This document shows, one piece after another, positions 1 through 12,348 of a stretch of DNA of 64,000 nt (the stretch's first letter is position 1; each line of letters begins with the position of its first letter). Origin of the DNA: Brachionus manjavacas (taxonomy: Eukaryota; Rotifera; Eurotatoria; Ploima; Brachionidae); the NCBI GenBank assembly GCA_019054805.1, contig JAHQIY010000003.1:2914001-2978000 (forward strand), written 5' to 3'. The position numbers and the translations under genes are program-made. The notes under the pieces are model-generated. The model made no database searches, was not told the origin of the DNA, and worked only from the letters and a program-made list of their open reading frames with translations.

Positions 1-468
1 CAATGATAGGAAAAAATTTAAGAGAAACTTATAATTTTTTATTTTTTATTTTTAAGAAAATAAATAGATTTAAAAAAATTTTTAATTCAATTTTTTTGGG
101 GTAACAAAATTATAATTAGAAAATAGAAATTATTGAATAAAAAAATAGAAGATAACAAATTAGATAATTGAATTGTATCATTAATTAGTTATATATTTTT
201 ATATTAATTTTGAATTTATTTTTGAAGAAAACAATTTTTGAATTCTCCCTTTTGCAATATTAACTTCAATTCAGTTTAAATCACTTACATATTTAGTATC
301 AGACAACAAAATTATTTTAAGTTCATGGGTGTTTAATTTTTGATAAAAAATTACTCCCATATAACTATACAAAAAATAATTCAAAATCACAAAATAGGTA
401 AATTATTTTGACTAAACCCCGCGGTTAAAAAGATAGCAAAAAAATCTGGAGTTATAATATAATATATG
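1..468. other. AT-rich intergenic DNA
   Basis: I see no coding signal or repeat structure here. It is the left flank of the hAT-derived element. Confidence 0.5.
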
Positions 469-476
469 GGTATGAG

Positions 477-1267
477 CATACAATTAGACTCGAAAAAAAC
501 TTGTACTCGCCTAACTCGGAAAATTCGAGTTTATACTCGTACCCGTACTCGGCAAACTCGTAAAACTCGAGTTAAAAATTGTGAATTTCACTAGTCAAAA
601 TTTTTTTTGTTATATTTTTTAATAATTTTTATTATAGTTTATTAGTAAATTAAAATTTAATATCAAATCTATTTGAAAATATCTAATTTTAATAATTTTT
701 TTTATTTCGCTTTGTTTTCCAATAAAGCCATATTTACAAATAAACCTTTCTATGAAAGCCGCCGACGCTGGAATTGAGAAAAGAATTAAAGCAACTTGTC
801 TTAGTCTTGGAAATCTTTCAAAATACTCACTCCAAAACGACTTAGAACACTTTTCAGTAACAGTTTGGTCTTCAATAAAATTTAAAAAATCGATTCTTTC
901 TTTTTTAATCTCTTCTTGCAAACTAAATCTCGCAACTTCTTCATGAGACTCATAATTTTTTGACTTTGTTAGCAAAGCCATTAATGATCTGTTTTCGTTT
1001 CTGGCAGATGATGTAGAAACTTTGATTGAAAAAATTTTGATTCGTGTTAATGTTGATTTATTAACTATAATAAAAATTATTAAAAAATATAACAAAAAAA
1101 ATTTTGACTAGTGAAATTCTTAATGTTTAACTCGAGTTTTTAGACTTTTTCGAGTTTTTACACGAGTAAATACTCGAGTTTTACGAGTTTGCCGAGTACG
1201 GGTACGAGTATTAATTCGAATTTTCCGAGTTCGGCGAGTTCGAGTTTTTTTCGAGTCTAATTGTATG
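477..1267. mobile_element. hAT-derived deletion element with long TIRs and 8-bp TSD
   Basis: The element is 791 bp. It is bounded by the perfect 8-bp direct repeat GGTATGAG (469-476 and 1268-1275), the hAT target-site length. Both ends begin CATACAATTAGACTCG when read inward, and the inverted repeats run for about 165 bp. Their outer part is packed with ACTCG/CGAGT motifs, which look like subterminal transposase-binding arrays. The only coding remnant is the C-terminal dimerisation region of a hAT transposase on the minus strand. This is therefore an internally deleted, non-autonomous copy. The perfect duplication suggests a fairly recent insertion. Confidence 0.85.
619..1095 (-). pseudogene. 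hAT transposase C-terminal dimerisation fragment
   Basis: The reading frame is 158 codons. Residues about 85-125 contain FWSEYFERFPRLRQVALILF followed by SIPASAAFIER, the classic hAT C-terminal dimerisation signature. The catalytic RNase H-like core and zinc finger are absent, and both ends of the ORF run into the inverted repeats. It cannot encode an active transposase. The related region of the longer hAT at 20.3-24.1 kb (FWRKYKEKFPKLLKLAIFVL) is similar but clearly divergent, so the two are different subfamilies. Confidence 0.8.
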
Positions 1268-1364
1268 GGTATGAGAGTCTAAGTCTATTCACAGCCTTTA
1301 ACTCAAGATTGTAAGTTGTTTTTTACGGCTATAATCTTGAATATTATAATAGTAGGAATATTAA

Positions 1365-2350
1365 TTTTTATTATTATTATAAGTTAATCTTCAACGGGTT
1401 TTAAACCGCGGAGCTAGGTACCTCAAGTTTAAAAGTGTTAGTTTGATTTGAAATCATCATATCTATTTTTAAATGCGTTCACTGTTGGTGCACTCGTAAC
1501 TTCTGGTGGTAGCTCATTTCATAGGGGTACTGTTCTATTGGAAAAGAAGTTGTCTCTCGGTGAGCAGTTTTTAACAAATTGCCTGTATAGTCTCTTCCGT
1601 GATAATCTGGTTGAGCCAGCAGGTCCCATGTTTTCAGATGCAGGTACATTGGCTATTGGATGATACCAACATACTTGATTAAAGTTGTTTTTGAATTTGT
1701 AGAGTTGGATGATGTCCCCTCTTTCCCTCCTTTCTTCTAATGTCGTCAGGTTAAGTGATGCTAATCTTTCTTGATATGATTTGTTTCTTAGTTGCGGAAC
1801 ACTCTTAGTAGCTCTTCTTTGGACCTTTTCGAGGAGCTTAATGTCTTGTTTTTTATGAGGGTTCCATGCTGGAGCAGCATACTCGAGTAATTGGCGAATA
1901 TGTGATGTGTATAAAATTTTGAATGTTTGCACATTCCATTTAGTAAACGATCTTTTGAGTCTACCCAAGACATTATTTGCTTTTAAAGTGACATTCTTAA
2001 TGTGATCGTCCCATTTGAGATTATCTTTCAGTATTATGCCGAGATCTCTTTCAGTCGATGTGTTTGTGAGGACATATGTGTTCTGTTTCGAATTATCATC
2101 TGCTTCAAACGTGTACTCACGGTTTCGATGGATCTTAGAATTTCCAAAATGCATGACCTTACATTTGTCGAAGTTAAATTTCATTTTCCAATTCACAGTC
2201 CATTTAAGTAACTCGTTCAAGTCTTTTTGGAGCTTTTCTTGGTCTGAAACGTTCCTTATGATAGCCATTAGCTTGCTATCGTCCGCAAAAAGCTTACAAA
2301 GATGCTTTAAACCATCAGGAAGGTCATTTTAAACCATCAGGAAGGTCATT
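1365..2350 (-). mobile_element. 5'-truncated CR1/L2-like non-LTR retrotransposon
   Basis: On the minus strand the catalytic FADD motif of reverse transcriptase (about 2285-2300) leads into an open frame (1519-2268). That frame covers the conserved thumb and C-terminal region, including a YAAPAWNP motif, VQRRATK and a TLEERRERGDIIQLYK block. Upstream of FADD only the DLPDGLK segment remains. A 22-bp tandem duplication (2307-2328 and 2329-2350) breaks the frame at the 5' edge. Downstream, the minus strand carries a GC-rich stem (about 1395-1413) and an ATAATAAT tail (about 1365-1383), which I take as the element's 3' end. It is dead because most of the RT domain and the endonuclease are missing. 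Confidence 0.85.
2307..2350. repeat. 22-bp tandem duplication in retrotransposon
   Basis: Two exact adjacent copies of a 22-bp unit (2307-2328, 2329-2350) lie just upstream of the reverse transcriptase FADD codons. The length is not a multiple of three, so the duplication shifts the reading frame. Confidence 0.9.
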
Positions 2351-2986
2351 AATGCTTTCCTTTCGGATTAAGCTTTGGAAGCAATGACAGTAAATTTTAC
2401 CTTCTTTAATAATATTTGTTATTCAACCTAATAAACTTTGAAAAAATTAAATCAGCAGGGCTTAGACAATTAAAATTTCCATAAAGTATAAAAAGTTATA
2501 GAACTAAATCATGTTTTTTTTTACTTTTTTTTCGAAGCTTATCTTATTTTTAATTGTGCTCATGAATAATGAATTATTTTGTCAAACTGCAAACAAATTT
2601 AAGCTTTTTTTTTAATAAAAAATTATTTTTTTATTGTTTTATGTTCAATTTTACGCCAAAAATATATTTGTAATTTAATTTTTCTCTTTTTGATTTAAAA
2701 AAAAATCGAAATTATCAAAAATTTCGATGCACATCACTTATTTTAAGATGAAAATTATTAGAAAGAGAAACATAGTGATCAAAGGCTCGACCTGTATTTC
2801 ACAAATGTATACAAATGTTATCTTGCTTATACTTTTCAAAAGATTTAATTGAAGCTAAAAAAATTTGGTAAATTTTTTTATTTGAGCCAAGTAATTGTTA
2901 CAAAGAAAAAAGTGTACCAATTTGATTCGGAATATAAACTATTCTAAAATTTTTTATTATTTCAAAGATAAAAAAAATTCTAAATG
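2351..2986. other. Intergenic AT-rich stretch
   Basis: No gene is visible here. The right end holds the probable polyadenylation signal of the transporter gene (AATAAA on the minus strand near 2953-2958). Confidence 0.5.
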
Positions 2987-4699
2987 CTAATTATTTGCCA
3001 GACTAGGTAGCTCGACTTCATCTCCAACCTTCTTTTTAATAAAATACTTGTACAAAATAAATGAATCATCTATATTTTGCTTTAGTCCTCCAGTGGCAAT
3101 GCTAATAATCAAGCCGGACAAAACGGTGACCAGAGTTCCCATAGGCGTATACCACATATAAGAAATTGAATAAAACTTATTAAAACCACTTAAATCACTT
3201 GTAACCAGAGTTTGATTACGGCTCAAAAAATCAAAATCACAAAATTCTGTTGTGACATTTAACTTTGGATAGTATGGCTTGGTAATGTAGGCGCCAAAAC
3301 TAATCCACAGTCCGAAAATAAAGCCAATCATGCAGCCACACGCAGCCCCGATAGAATTAGTGGTTTTGAACATGCATCCGAGAACAAATAGGCCCAGAAT
3401 TGGCGAATTCAGTGCTCCATTCAGACTTCCTGACACTTGGGAAAGATTACTCCCAAATGCTGAAATCATGAACGCGAACAAAGTACTCACTGTGCCGCTG
3501 GCCACCACCAAAAGTTTAGTAGTGGTCAATTTTTTAGATTCGCTCAGATTCTTAAAGTAAGAAAACGGCTTGAAATAGTCTTCCCAGAGCACTGATGAAA
3601 TGCTATTCAGACACGAAGATGCCGAGCTCAATGAACTACTAAAAACACATGACAGGAAAAAACCTGCAGCTCCTTGGACATTCTTAAAGCTCGTAATGAC
3701 AAAAAAGCCTACCAATTGGTTCGGATTGTCGATTTGTTGTGAAGCTAGAGGATCACAGCCGGCAAAATTTGCGTACAAAATCAGCCCGGCAAAGCAGCAA
3801 AGAGACAGCATTATGAACACACCGGGAACATTTAGGAGAAGGGCCTGTTGAGCGAGCTTTTTGGTGCGTGTGGCCTGGAAGCGCTGCAGTGACTGCTGAT
3901 CTGTTGAGTATGAATAAGAGAATGAGAGAAGAAAGCCAAAAAAAAGCGACCAAAATGTCTGACGCTTGAATGGGTCCGGATCAAAGTCGAACACATTGAA
4001 GCGACCTCCTGACGAATTTATTTGAAAAAAATTGCCAAAGCCGCCAATGTCATAGATGCCCTTGATGAACACCAACACAAGAAAGCCTGCCATTATAATT
4101 ACTTGGAAAAAATCTGTCCAAATTACTCCCTTGATGCCACCTACTGCCGTGTACAAAGTTGCTATCACTCCCACCAGGGCTATTGAGTAGTTGTTGCTGA
4201 AATTGGTGAAAAGACTGAGTGAAACTGCCGGTCCGAATATGAAAATGGACGAAGAAATGGAAGTTTTGATCAAATAGCAGACAGTGCCGATGTATTTGAC
4301 ATATTTGGAGCCGAATCTGAGCTGCAAGTACTGGAAAACTGTGAATATGCGGAGATGGGCAAAAAATGGACCGGTTGTGAAGGCGCCAATCACTGGAGCA
4401 AAGATTCCCGAAAAGGCCGTGACCCAGTACTGGAGGCCGTACTGGTAGACTTCGGCTGGCACGCCGAGTATTCCTGTAGTTGAGAAAAAAGAGGCCAAAA
4501 GCGAAAATGCGACCGGCACCGACTTCATAGACGAGCTGGCAGTGAAATAGTCGGCCACACTTGCTTTCAAAATTACCTTGTCTTTTGAGAAATAGTTTTT
4601 AATCTTTTGTTTTAGGCCATGATAAAAACCGATTAGTATTGATATGCCGAACACCAAAATCAGCACCAAATAGTCAACTATGCCAAGTTCATACTTCAT
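2987..4699 (-). CDS. SLC5-family sodium-coupled solute symporter (SMCT/SMVT-like)
   Basis: This is an intact, intronless 570-codon gene. It has about 13 hydrophobic segments, matching the size and topology of SLC5 transporters. The diagnostic segments are QYLQLRFG in TM3, GGIKGVIWTDFFQ in TM6 (the SLC5 signature), a Ser-rich FSSSLSSASSCLNSISS stretch corresponding to the Na2-site helix, and GSLNGALNSPILGLFVLG. These resemble the SLC5A5/6/8/12 branch, which moves iodide, vitamins or monocarboxylates with Na+ across the plasma membrane. The substrate cannot be read from sequence. The start is the ATG at 4697-4699, followed by a short extracellular N-terminus. A poly(A) signal lies about 30 bp past the stop. 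The gene is visibly GC-richer than its surroundings. Confidence 0.93.
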   Translation of the reverse strand: MKYELGIVDYLVLILVFGISILIGFYHGLKQKIKNYFSKDKVILKASVADYFTASSSMKSVPVAFSLLASFFSTTGILGVPAEVYQYGLQYWVTAFSGIFAPVIGAFTTGPFFAHLRIFTVFQYLQLRFGSKYVKYIGTVCYLIKTSISSSIFIFGPAVSLSLFTNFSNNYSIALVGVIATLYTAVGGIKGVIWTDFFQVIIMAGFLVLVFIKGIYDIGGFGNFFQINSSGGRFNVFDFDPDPFKRQTFWSLFFGFLLSFSYSYSTDQQSLQRFQATRTKKLAQQALLLNVPGVFIMLSLCCFAGLILYANFAGCDPLASQQIDNPNQLVGFFVITSFKNVQGAAGFFLSCVFSSSLSSASSCLNSISSVLWEDYFKPFSYFKNLSESKKLTTTKLLVVASGTVSTLFAFMISAFGSNLSQVSGSLNGALNSPILGLFVLGCMFKTTNSIGAACGCMIGFIFGLWISFGAYITKPYYPKLNVTTEFCDFDFLSRNQTLVTSDLSGFNKFYSISYMWYTPMGTLVTVLSGLIISIATGGLKQNIDDSFILYKYFIKKKVGDEVELPSLANN

Positions 4700-5868
4700 T
4701 TTGAATTTTAAAAATAAAATTTAAAATTCAAAAATTTTATATTTATATAACTGATCGTATTGTAACTTATCTATTTGAATTTAGCATTTAAATTTTTTTC
4801 AAAAATCTTAGAGTAAATAAAAACATTAGCTGAATTTTTTTATCATAAGAAACTTAATTATATTTCATGATTAAAATTTTTAATATAGACCAAAATTTCT
4901 AAAGCATTCAAAAACTCCAGGCAAATCACATAACTTGCACTTAGAATGTTATGTAAAGAAAAATTATTCCAAGCTTAAAAAAATTAGTTACATAACTTGA
5001 ATAAATGTAAACAAAAGAAAACAATCAAAAATTAGATAACAACGGTAATTGTCTTTTATTAGTTGAGTTGAAATTTAATTAATATTTTTTGAAAAATTTG
5101 AGCTCATATTTTTACTCTCTCTCTCTCTCTTTCGCAATGTTGCTTCATTTTCTAAATGCTAAAGTTATGCAAAAATTAATGGATTCTATAAGATGAACAA
5201 AAAAATCTTAAGTCTACGCTAAATTGTTTAAAACTCTTAAATAAAACAACTTAATATTTTAGCCAAAAATGATTATTTGTTTTTTGAATTGAATAAAACC
5301 AAAAAAGTGTTTAATTTTGGAAATTTGTCTAGCAATAAAAATTTTAATTATTTTTTAACAACTTTAGAGCCCAATAAAAATAAATTTGAAAGCCCTAATA
5401 GCCAAAAAAAATATCTTTATTTTCAACTTGAATTATTTAACAAAAATAGAAAAATTTAAATTTAAAAATAATCGAATAAGTCTTTTCAATTAGACTTATT
5501 TTGGAATTTCTATTTAACGTGTGTCTATTTTTATTTAGTCAAAAATCAAATTCTAAAAATTTAATTAGTTCTAGACAAAAAAGTTTAAAATTTTTATGAA
5601 TTAAATTTGAAAAAAAAATAGAATTAAAAACATCTAATTGCCACCAACTAGAACCAAATTGTCTAAATTTTTAAATGGCTTCGTAATATTTTTTCTTTAT
5701 TTTTTGCATTTATTGAATTATTTTAAATTATGAACAAGAACGGAATTGCTATAATTAAAATCGATTTATTTTAATTTGACCTTTTTATTGATTGACAATT
5801 AGTCATTTGATTCTAAATCAAAATTAATAAATAATTTCAACAAAAAAACATATTTTTATGTTGTATAA
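4700..5868. other. Intergenic, includes a (CT)n microsatellite
   Basis: AT-rich DNA upstream of the transporter, so presumably holding its promoter. A CT dinucleotide run lies at about 5116-5132. The open frame at 5277-5459 is Asn/Lys/Phe-rich and looks like a composition artefact. Confidence 0.5.
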
Positions 5869-6384
5869 AGCTTAGGAGTATCCAAAATCTATGATGTTTT
5901 GGGAACAAGGCAAAAAAGGTAAAGAGATAGAAAAATTGAAAGGATGGTCAATTTGAATTTACAAAGTACTGAACACTTAGATTTGATGAACAAGTCGAGC
6001 AAAGTTCATTATCATGCAAAGTTCTCATATTTTTGGTATCTGATGTCGGTCTTTGGGTAATCACTTTGGACAATTAAGACCTAAATGGTTGTCAGCATAA
6101 ATGTTTTTTATGGTATTTCCTTTAGGAACTACATACACCAATAGGGCTGTTGTTTTGATGAACACACATATCATCTGTTTAGGCTCAAATTGATTTGATT
6201 GACAGCAGTTTGAGGACTTTGACTGAACCTTGTGGGTCATATTAAGATCTTATGGCCTGCCCCATAACAAATTTAACTTGATAAAACTCATCTATTCTAA
6301 ATTCAAGTGTAGCGTGATTCTGAAAAAATGACAATCAGAGAGTGAAAGGTTGCTGGTTGTCATTTGGTAGCCGTAGGTGGCTGG

Positions 6385-6415
<31 letters not shown>
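5869..6415 (+). mobile_element. Probable retrotransposon 3' untranslated region with AAATA tail
   Basis: This stretch is GC-richer than its surroundings and has no long ORF. It ends in a short stem-loop AGCCGTAGGTGGCT (about 6369-6382) followed immediately by about eight copies of AAAT (about 6384-6413). A hairpin plus microsatellite tail is the layout of the other non-LTR 3' ends in this window. I infer a truncated insertion; its left boundary is unclear. Confidence 0.45.
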
Positions 6416-6635
6416 GATTTTCTTTAAATATTATTTATTTAATAAATTGGTAAAAAAACAGGGATCGTTCTTTTCTTTCTCAATAGCTAAGCTTCTTTGA
6501 ATTAAGAAAACCATCAGACTTGCTTGATCTGATGCGTATGCGAATCGCATGTTTCGCGTCTCCTGTGCACGCGGATCAAAGCTAACTTACTTTAGTGAGA
6601 TGAATGTAATATAATGTAATTTTGGATTCACTACA

Positions 6636-7205
6636 TTACAAGAGAGCTTCAAAGTGTGTACAAGAAATTAGACAAGGATGCGTCCTCTCAAAGCCTAATA
6701 CTGATTGACTATGTCATGAAGAAAACAACTGTCAGTTCGAGAGGTATACAATTGGGATTAACAGCAAAGCTAGAGCAAGAGTTGGCGAATAACGCTAACC
6801 CAACCGGACTCGAAATAAATGGAGCCAAAACGAAAGTTAAGTGCATCAAAATTGGATACCCCGATCACCGTCTATGGTACACAAATTAAGTGTGTAAGCA
6901 AATTCTCATACAGTACAGCGATAAGAACACACAGAGACATTAAGAATAGACTTGCTAAAGCAAAGAGTGCCTTTGCTAGACTCCGACCAGCATAGAAATC
7001 AACCAGCTACAGCAAGGAACAAAACTTAAACTGTACAACAGTTTAGTAAAAGCAACACTGATGTTCTGCAGCGAATGATGGGGGATGTGTGAAGCTGACA
7101 GGAAAAGCCTGAACACCTTCCACCCTGGAAGCCTGCGGAGGATCCTCGGGATGCATTGGCCTGAAACATTGTCAAATGATGACCTTTACACAAGAACAAA
7201 AATAG
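6636..7205 (+). mobile_element. RTE-like retrotransposon fragment (RT C-terminus), decayed
   Basis: Translated in pieces, this gives the C-terminal half of an RTE-clade reverse transcriptase. It begins with a VYKKLDKDASSQS start and LGLEINGAKTK-type text. It continues with RDIKNRLAKAKSAFARLRP, then KLKLYNSLVKATLMF, and ends SLRRILGMHWPETLSNDDL. Stops and frameshifts interrupt it (for example near 6888, 6996 and 7070). It is GC-richer than its flanks, suggesting it is less equilibrated than the host DNA. The downstream edge abuts the GACATGTC foldback element at 7226. Confidence 0.75.
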
Positions 7206-7225
7206 TGAATTAAGAATAAAAAATA

Positions 7226-8600
7226 GTGACGAGAATTAATGACATGTCGTTAAATATCGAACACTGGTTTTCAAAATGATATAATGACATGTCACTAATT
7301 TCGAAAATAGCCTAGAATTGACAGTTTTTCGAAATTTTGTTTCGGCATTAGTGACATGTCAGTAAGCTTGATTATGCTTTCTTAATTAATTTAATAAAAT
7401 GAGTAAAGAGAGTTGATGAAAAATTTATTTTAATAAAAATATTCTTGAAAAAATTACAAAGTACAAATTGTAATAATTGATTAGACCTCAAACCTTTAGA
7501 CCAAGAATCTCCAAAAATCCAATTGCAACATTTGTCACAGTTTTGTTGGCCGAATTAGTTTTATGTGAATTTTTAAAAATTTAACAATTTTATTTCTTTG
7601 TTCATTATCTTTTAACTTTTTTTTTTCTCTTTACAAGATGATAAATCTTGACATATGAAAAACAAATGAAGATTTTAAATTGAGTTAATGCATTATAATG
7701 TATTATAATTTACTGAAAGATTGAATAATCATTTAAAATGAAAATAAAAATTAAAGTCTAAATTATTTCTATCACTTATTTGAATTTTTCTCAGGACTTG
7801 GATAAAACAGAAAAAACGAACCTCTTTTTAAAGGCGGTTAATTTATCAGTGGAAAAAAAGTGGTTTCTAACAACAAAAAAAACATTTTTTAAAAATCGAC
7901 ATTTATATAAAATATAAATAGTCTTCACTTCATTTAATCCTCAATCTTCGACTTAAAGGTTAATCTTAGTTTTTCCCCGCTTATTTGTTGCTTTAAATTT
8001 GAATACAAAACAATTTCTTTTAATATACGAAAAATAGCTAAGAGAGTTTCATTACTCAAAGTCTATTTAAGTAAAAAATAAACAATTTAAATTAAAAAAA
8101 AATATTTTTTATATTTTATCTTATTTAACATTATTTTTATATTTTTTTTATTTAATTTATATATTTTTATTCTGAAGGAAGCAGATTTACTAGTAAATAA
8201 AATAATTAAAAAGACGATTTACGTTTTCTTGAAAAAAGGCTTTTGGTGTCTGTTGTCTAAATTTTCCTTTTTGAAAGTTTTTGATTTTATTCATTAATTT
8301 TTATCTTTTAATTTGGATAATTTCAATTCAACATATTAGACTCGCTAATAAGATGACTTTCAAAAATAAGCTCAATTTAAAAAAAAATAAAAGTAAAAGG
8401 CATTTAGCTTCGATTAAGTTCACTTTTTATTAAAAAAAAATATTTATTGCTTTATTTTACACTAAATTTTGAGATAACGACATGTCACTAATGTCGAAAC
8501 AGAATTTCGAAAAACTGTTAATTCTAGGCTATTTTCGAAATTAGTGACATGTCATTATATCATTTTGAAAACCACTGTTCGATATTTAACGACATGTCAC
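7226..8600. mobile_element. 1.4-kb foldback element with GACATGTC-containing TIRs, TA flanks
   Basis: Inverted repeats of about 135-145 bp (7226-7368 and 8467-8600) frame about 1.1 kb of AT-rich DNA with no ORF. Each arm carries three copies of the palindrome GACATGTC or a one-base variant, usually as GTGACATGTC. The element starts GTGAC, ends GTCAC and is flanked by TA on both sides, consistent with a TA target as in Tc1/mariner-like elements. The left arm has a roughly 13-bp insertion relative to the right near its tip. No transposase remains, so it is non-autonomous. Confidence 0.75.
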
Positions 8601-11600
8601 TATATATACTAATAAAAATCAAAATTGAGATTATAGGTTATTCTAGATTTTTGTGATAAATTCCCACTCTTTGTTTCTTTTCACTTTGAATTAATTCACA
8701 TAAGTAACTTGACTACCGATAACTTAACATGTTTTAATATTCAAATCACGCATGGTCAAGATATAGCTTCTTATTTATTTTATTTTTTATTTTTCCTGAT
8801 CATTTTAGTCATCTGAATCAAATTGAAGAATGGAATTGGTTTCATAATTTGCTCGGTAGCTGAGAAAATTAAATAAATCAAATTTTTTTTTATTTTTTTG
8901 TAAATATGAAAATCAAAAAATATAATTTTAAATTTTATTTTAAATCATCTCAAAAAAACTCAATCAAAATTAATTTTTTTTATAAAAATTGTTGTAGTTA
9001 GGGTTACTTGCCTATCAGAATTCATTGTAATTAGAAAAACAAAGGTTTGCGTTTTAAACTCTTTTTTATAACTATAAAGCTTTCCCAAAAACTTTAAAAA
9101 AAAAATCTTCTTTTATAGACATACTTAAGTATTAAATCTCTAAGCCACAAATTAAAGTAATTAATAAAATATAAATAATAACTGGGGAATCATAACTAAG
9201 AAGTTTAAAGTTAGCTACGAACTAACCAGTTCATTTAGCTGCTAACAACACAAATTTTTATTAAAATTAAAAATTTTTTACTTTAAAGCTTTATTAGAAA
9301 AGTAATTATTTTTAAAAACAACACAAACTTAAATTTAAAGAATTAAATAAGATTTTTCAATGAAAAAAGTGATAACCTAGATTAGTAATCAATTGTTATG
9401 TTTAATTTTTGTAAAATTTGATTTGAAAAATAAAAACAAAAATTTTTCAAACAAAATTTTACAAAAACTTAAATTTGGCTTTAAAACTAATAAATTGAGC
9501 AAAATAATTTTTATCAGTTGAAAGATTTATAAAATGACAATTGATATTGACAAGTATTTTTGTGCAAGCGTTTCTAGTGCTGGAAACTTTGACTTGTTTA
9601 ATAGATTTTTTTATATTGTTCCAATTCATTTTTTGAATTTTACTTTATCATAATTCTCTTCTTCTCTTATTTTACTTTAATTTAGAAACTTAAAAATTTT
9701 TGTCGTTTTGTAGGCGATTTAAGAGACTAACTTCAGAATCGGTACTTACTGTACTCAGTTGTCTTAATTTTTTGGTAGTTGATTTGAGCTAGATGGAACA
9801 GTATTTTCTTTACTAAGAGTATTTTCTTCTTCCAGCAAAGGTTTATATTTTTCCATTCATGGAATAATCGAATTTAAATCTGAAATTTCTAACCATTCAT
9901 TTTTAAGTAAATGATCCAAAAAAGAAGATTAAGAAAATACCGTCTTGATCTGGATGCTCAATTCATTAAAATAATTTTTAATTCATTTCCTGGAAAAAAT
10001 GCTTTGACATTAGTTGATAATTAAGAAAAAATTTTTGTGATCTTCCTTTCCTGAATAATTTCTCTATATAAATGAAAAAATAGGAAAATTTATTTAATTA
10101 ATTTGTAAAACTGGAGAAAAAATTGACTTTGTGTTCTCGGAACATTGAGTCTGATGACGATGATCTCAATCTTCCAAATTCAAATTGAACGACTAAATTG
10201 TTAGCTAACCTAAAGAAAATTTTTTAATTTTAAATTAGCTTCTTTATTTTTAATGGGAACACATAGTCTCTTCAAATGAAAAAATTAAAACTGTAAGCTA
10301 GGTTACAAATCCGCGTAAAATTTTACAGGATTATAGGTAAATTTATATATCCCGAATTGGGATATCATTCAAACTTTATAAAATGCGGAAATCACAGAAA
10401 AAAGTATAGGAATAGAATGGTCATACTGCACCCAATCCAAAAATACAAAAAACTCTAAAAAATAATGCAGCGATCTACAATTTCTTCAAATTTTAAACAG
10501 TTTTTTCTACAAAACCAGAAATGGATGAGTTGAACATTCAGTAATTGGTGGTGTCACAAATTTTATAAACATTTAAAATAACACAAAATCATTCTATACT
10601 GTTATTATTCTAATTATATCGAATGCCGCATTTAGAGTTCATAAAAATGAATTTTCTTCGAAATATATAATATTAATAATTAATAATCAACATATATTTT
10701 TAGATACAAAATACTACCACAAATTTAGGAAAAAGTAAAGAAGTGTTTTGAAAAAACTTGAAAGCGCAACTTTTATCATTAAATTATGGATAATTGGATA
10801 CATCAACAAGTCTAACAGAGTTTAAAGGAATATCTTAGGTGAGGAGAAATGTATGAGTTACATGAAGCACCTTAAAAAGGTGAAAAAAAGAAACCTAATT
10901 GATAAAATAATTTTAAAAAATAAAGAATTAAATAATTAAAAAAATTTTACTATTTTTATCATTTCAGAAAAAGGCTAAATATAACATTGAAAAATAAGAT
11001 ATAAAAAAAAAACAATTACATAAAAAATTCAAAGTTAAGCGGGGTAGGTAATATTTTGCGATTTGAAATTTGATCACCTAATACTATTTTGGTTCACCTT
11101 ACGTGAACAAAAAAATTAGGTGAACTAATAGTTAAGAAAAACTGAGAAAAGGAATTGCCGGCAATACAGGTTTCACGGGAGGGTTTCAGATTTAAACAAT
11201 AAAGATTTAATAAAAGACTTTATTGGAACACAAAGTCCGAATCCAAAAATAAAAAAACAAAATTATAAAATAACTATTAAACTTAATAAACTTAAAAAGA
11301 ATTAATGATTAACTAAGAAAAACTCCATTAATAAAAACAGTTATTTTATTTGATAAACTAAAATGTGTATGCAAAACAAATTTCCAATTGTGCAATACAA
11401 TCTTCTTCTTGTCCACGTAAAGACGTCTATAAAAATAAATGTCCATTTAATAATTATAATTTTATTAATATTATTATTAAATATTTTAATTATTAATGAA
11501 AAAATCTATAAAAAATTTTGCCTTTAACTTTTTTTAATCTTGTTTTTGGAAAATATATCTTATTATTAAATATGGCCTATACTTTCTTTATTACTAATTT

Positions 11601-12348
11601 AACTTCAATTGTATAAATTTACTTAAATTTTAGCGTATAAAGCGATTTTTAAACACTTTCTCAATGTAAAAAAACTTAAAAACTTTTTATTGTCCGAAAA
11701 AAAAATTTAATTAAAATTGACTCCTAAATACTCACCTCATTTTTCATTCTTTTTGGTCTCTATCTTTATCGAGCGATTGCTTGAGTGTCCATTCTTTCAA
11801 CAAACCTCCTATTGAATTCAGTTTGCAAATCAAATATTTTATAATTTGGAAAAAAAAAATTATTTTATAATTCTGGAAATAATTATTATGCCAAAAAAGT
11901 TTTTTTTATGGCAAGTTATTTTTAAAGCATGATGCATCTTTAAAAAGTAAATATATTTGAGTGATAAAAAAAGTAAATAAATATTAATGGTACAAAAACA
12001 ATTTCTAGCTCATAAATTTTTTATATTTTTTTCGATATTCCTAGAAATGCAAGTAATAGTAGATTAAAATTAGCATTTCAAATTCAAAAATGTTCAAAAA
12101 CATTTTTATTTCAAATTTCAGATGTGCATCTTTTTTTTCCCAAAAGAAAATATTTAGTATTTAAAAAAGTAAAAAATTTTACATTTGTAATTAATTGTAA
12201 TTGTCATATTAATATTTAAAAATCATTTTAAATAGTTTTATTAATTTAAGATAAGAGTTTTTTTATTTTTTTATTTATTTCAAAATATAAATGACAAAAA
12301 TTTTATTTAATAATTTTATTAAATCAAAAATTCTGAACTTAAAGTTTT
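8601..12348. other. 3.7 kb of AT-rich intergenic DNA
   Basis: I see no gene, RNA or clear repeat. Slightly GC-richer patches occur near 9717-9790, 10310-10400 and 11035-11215, but none yields a readable protein. Confidence 0.45.

Noticed and set aside
3330-3953. Overlapping ORFs on both strands within the transporter
   Set aside because: Shadows of the SLC5 coding sequence.
5277-5459. ORF of 60 codons
   Set aside because: Asn/Lys/Phe-dominated translation of AT-rich DNA with no domain or neighbour support.
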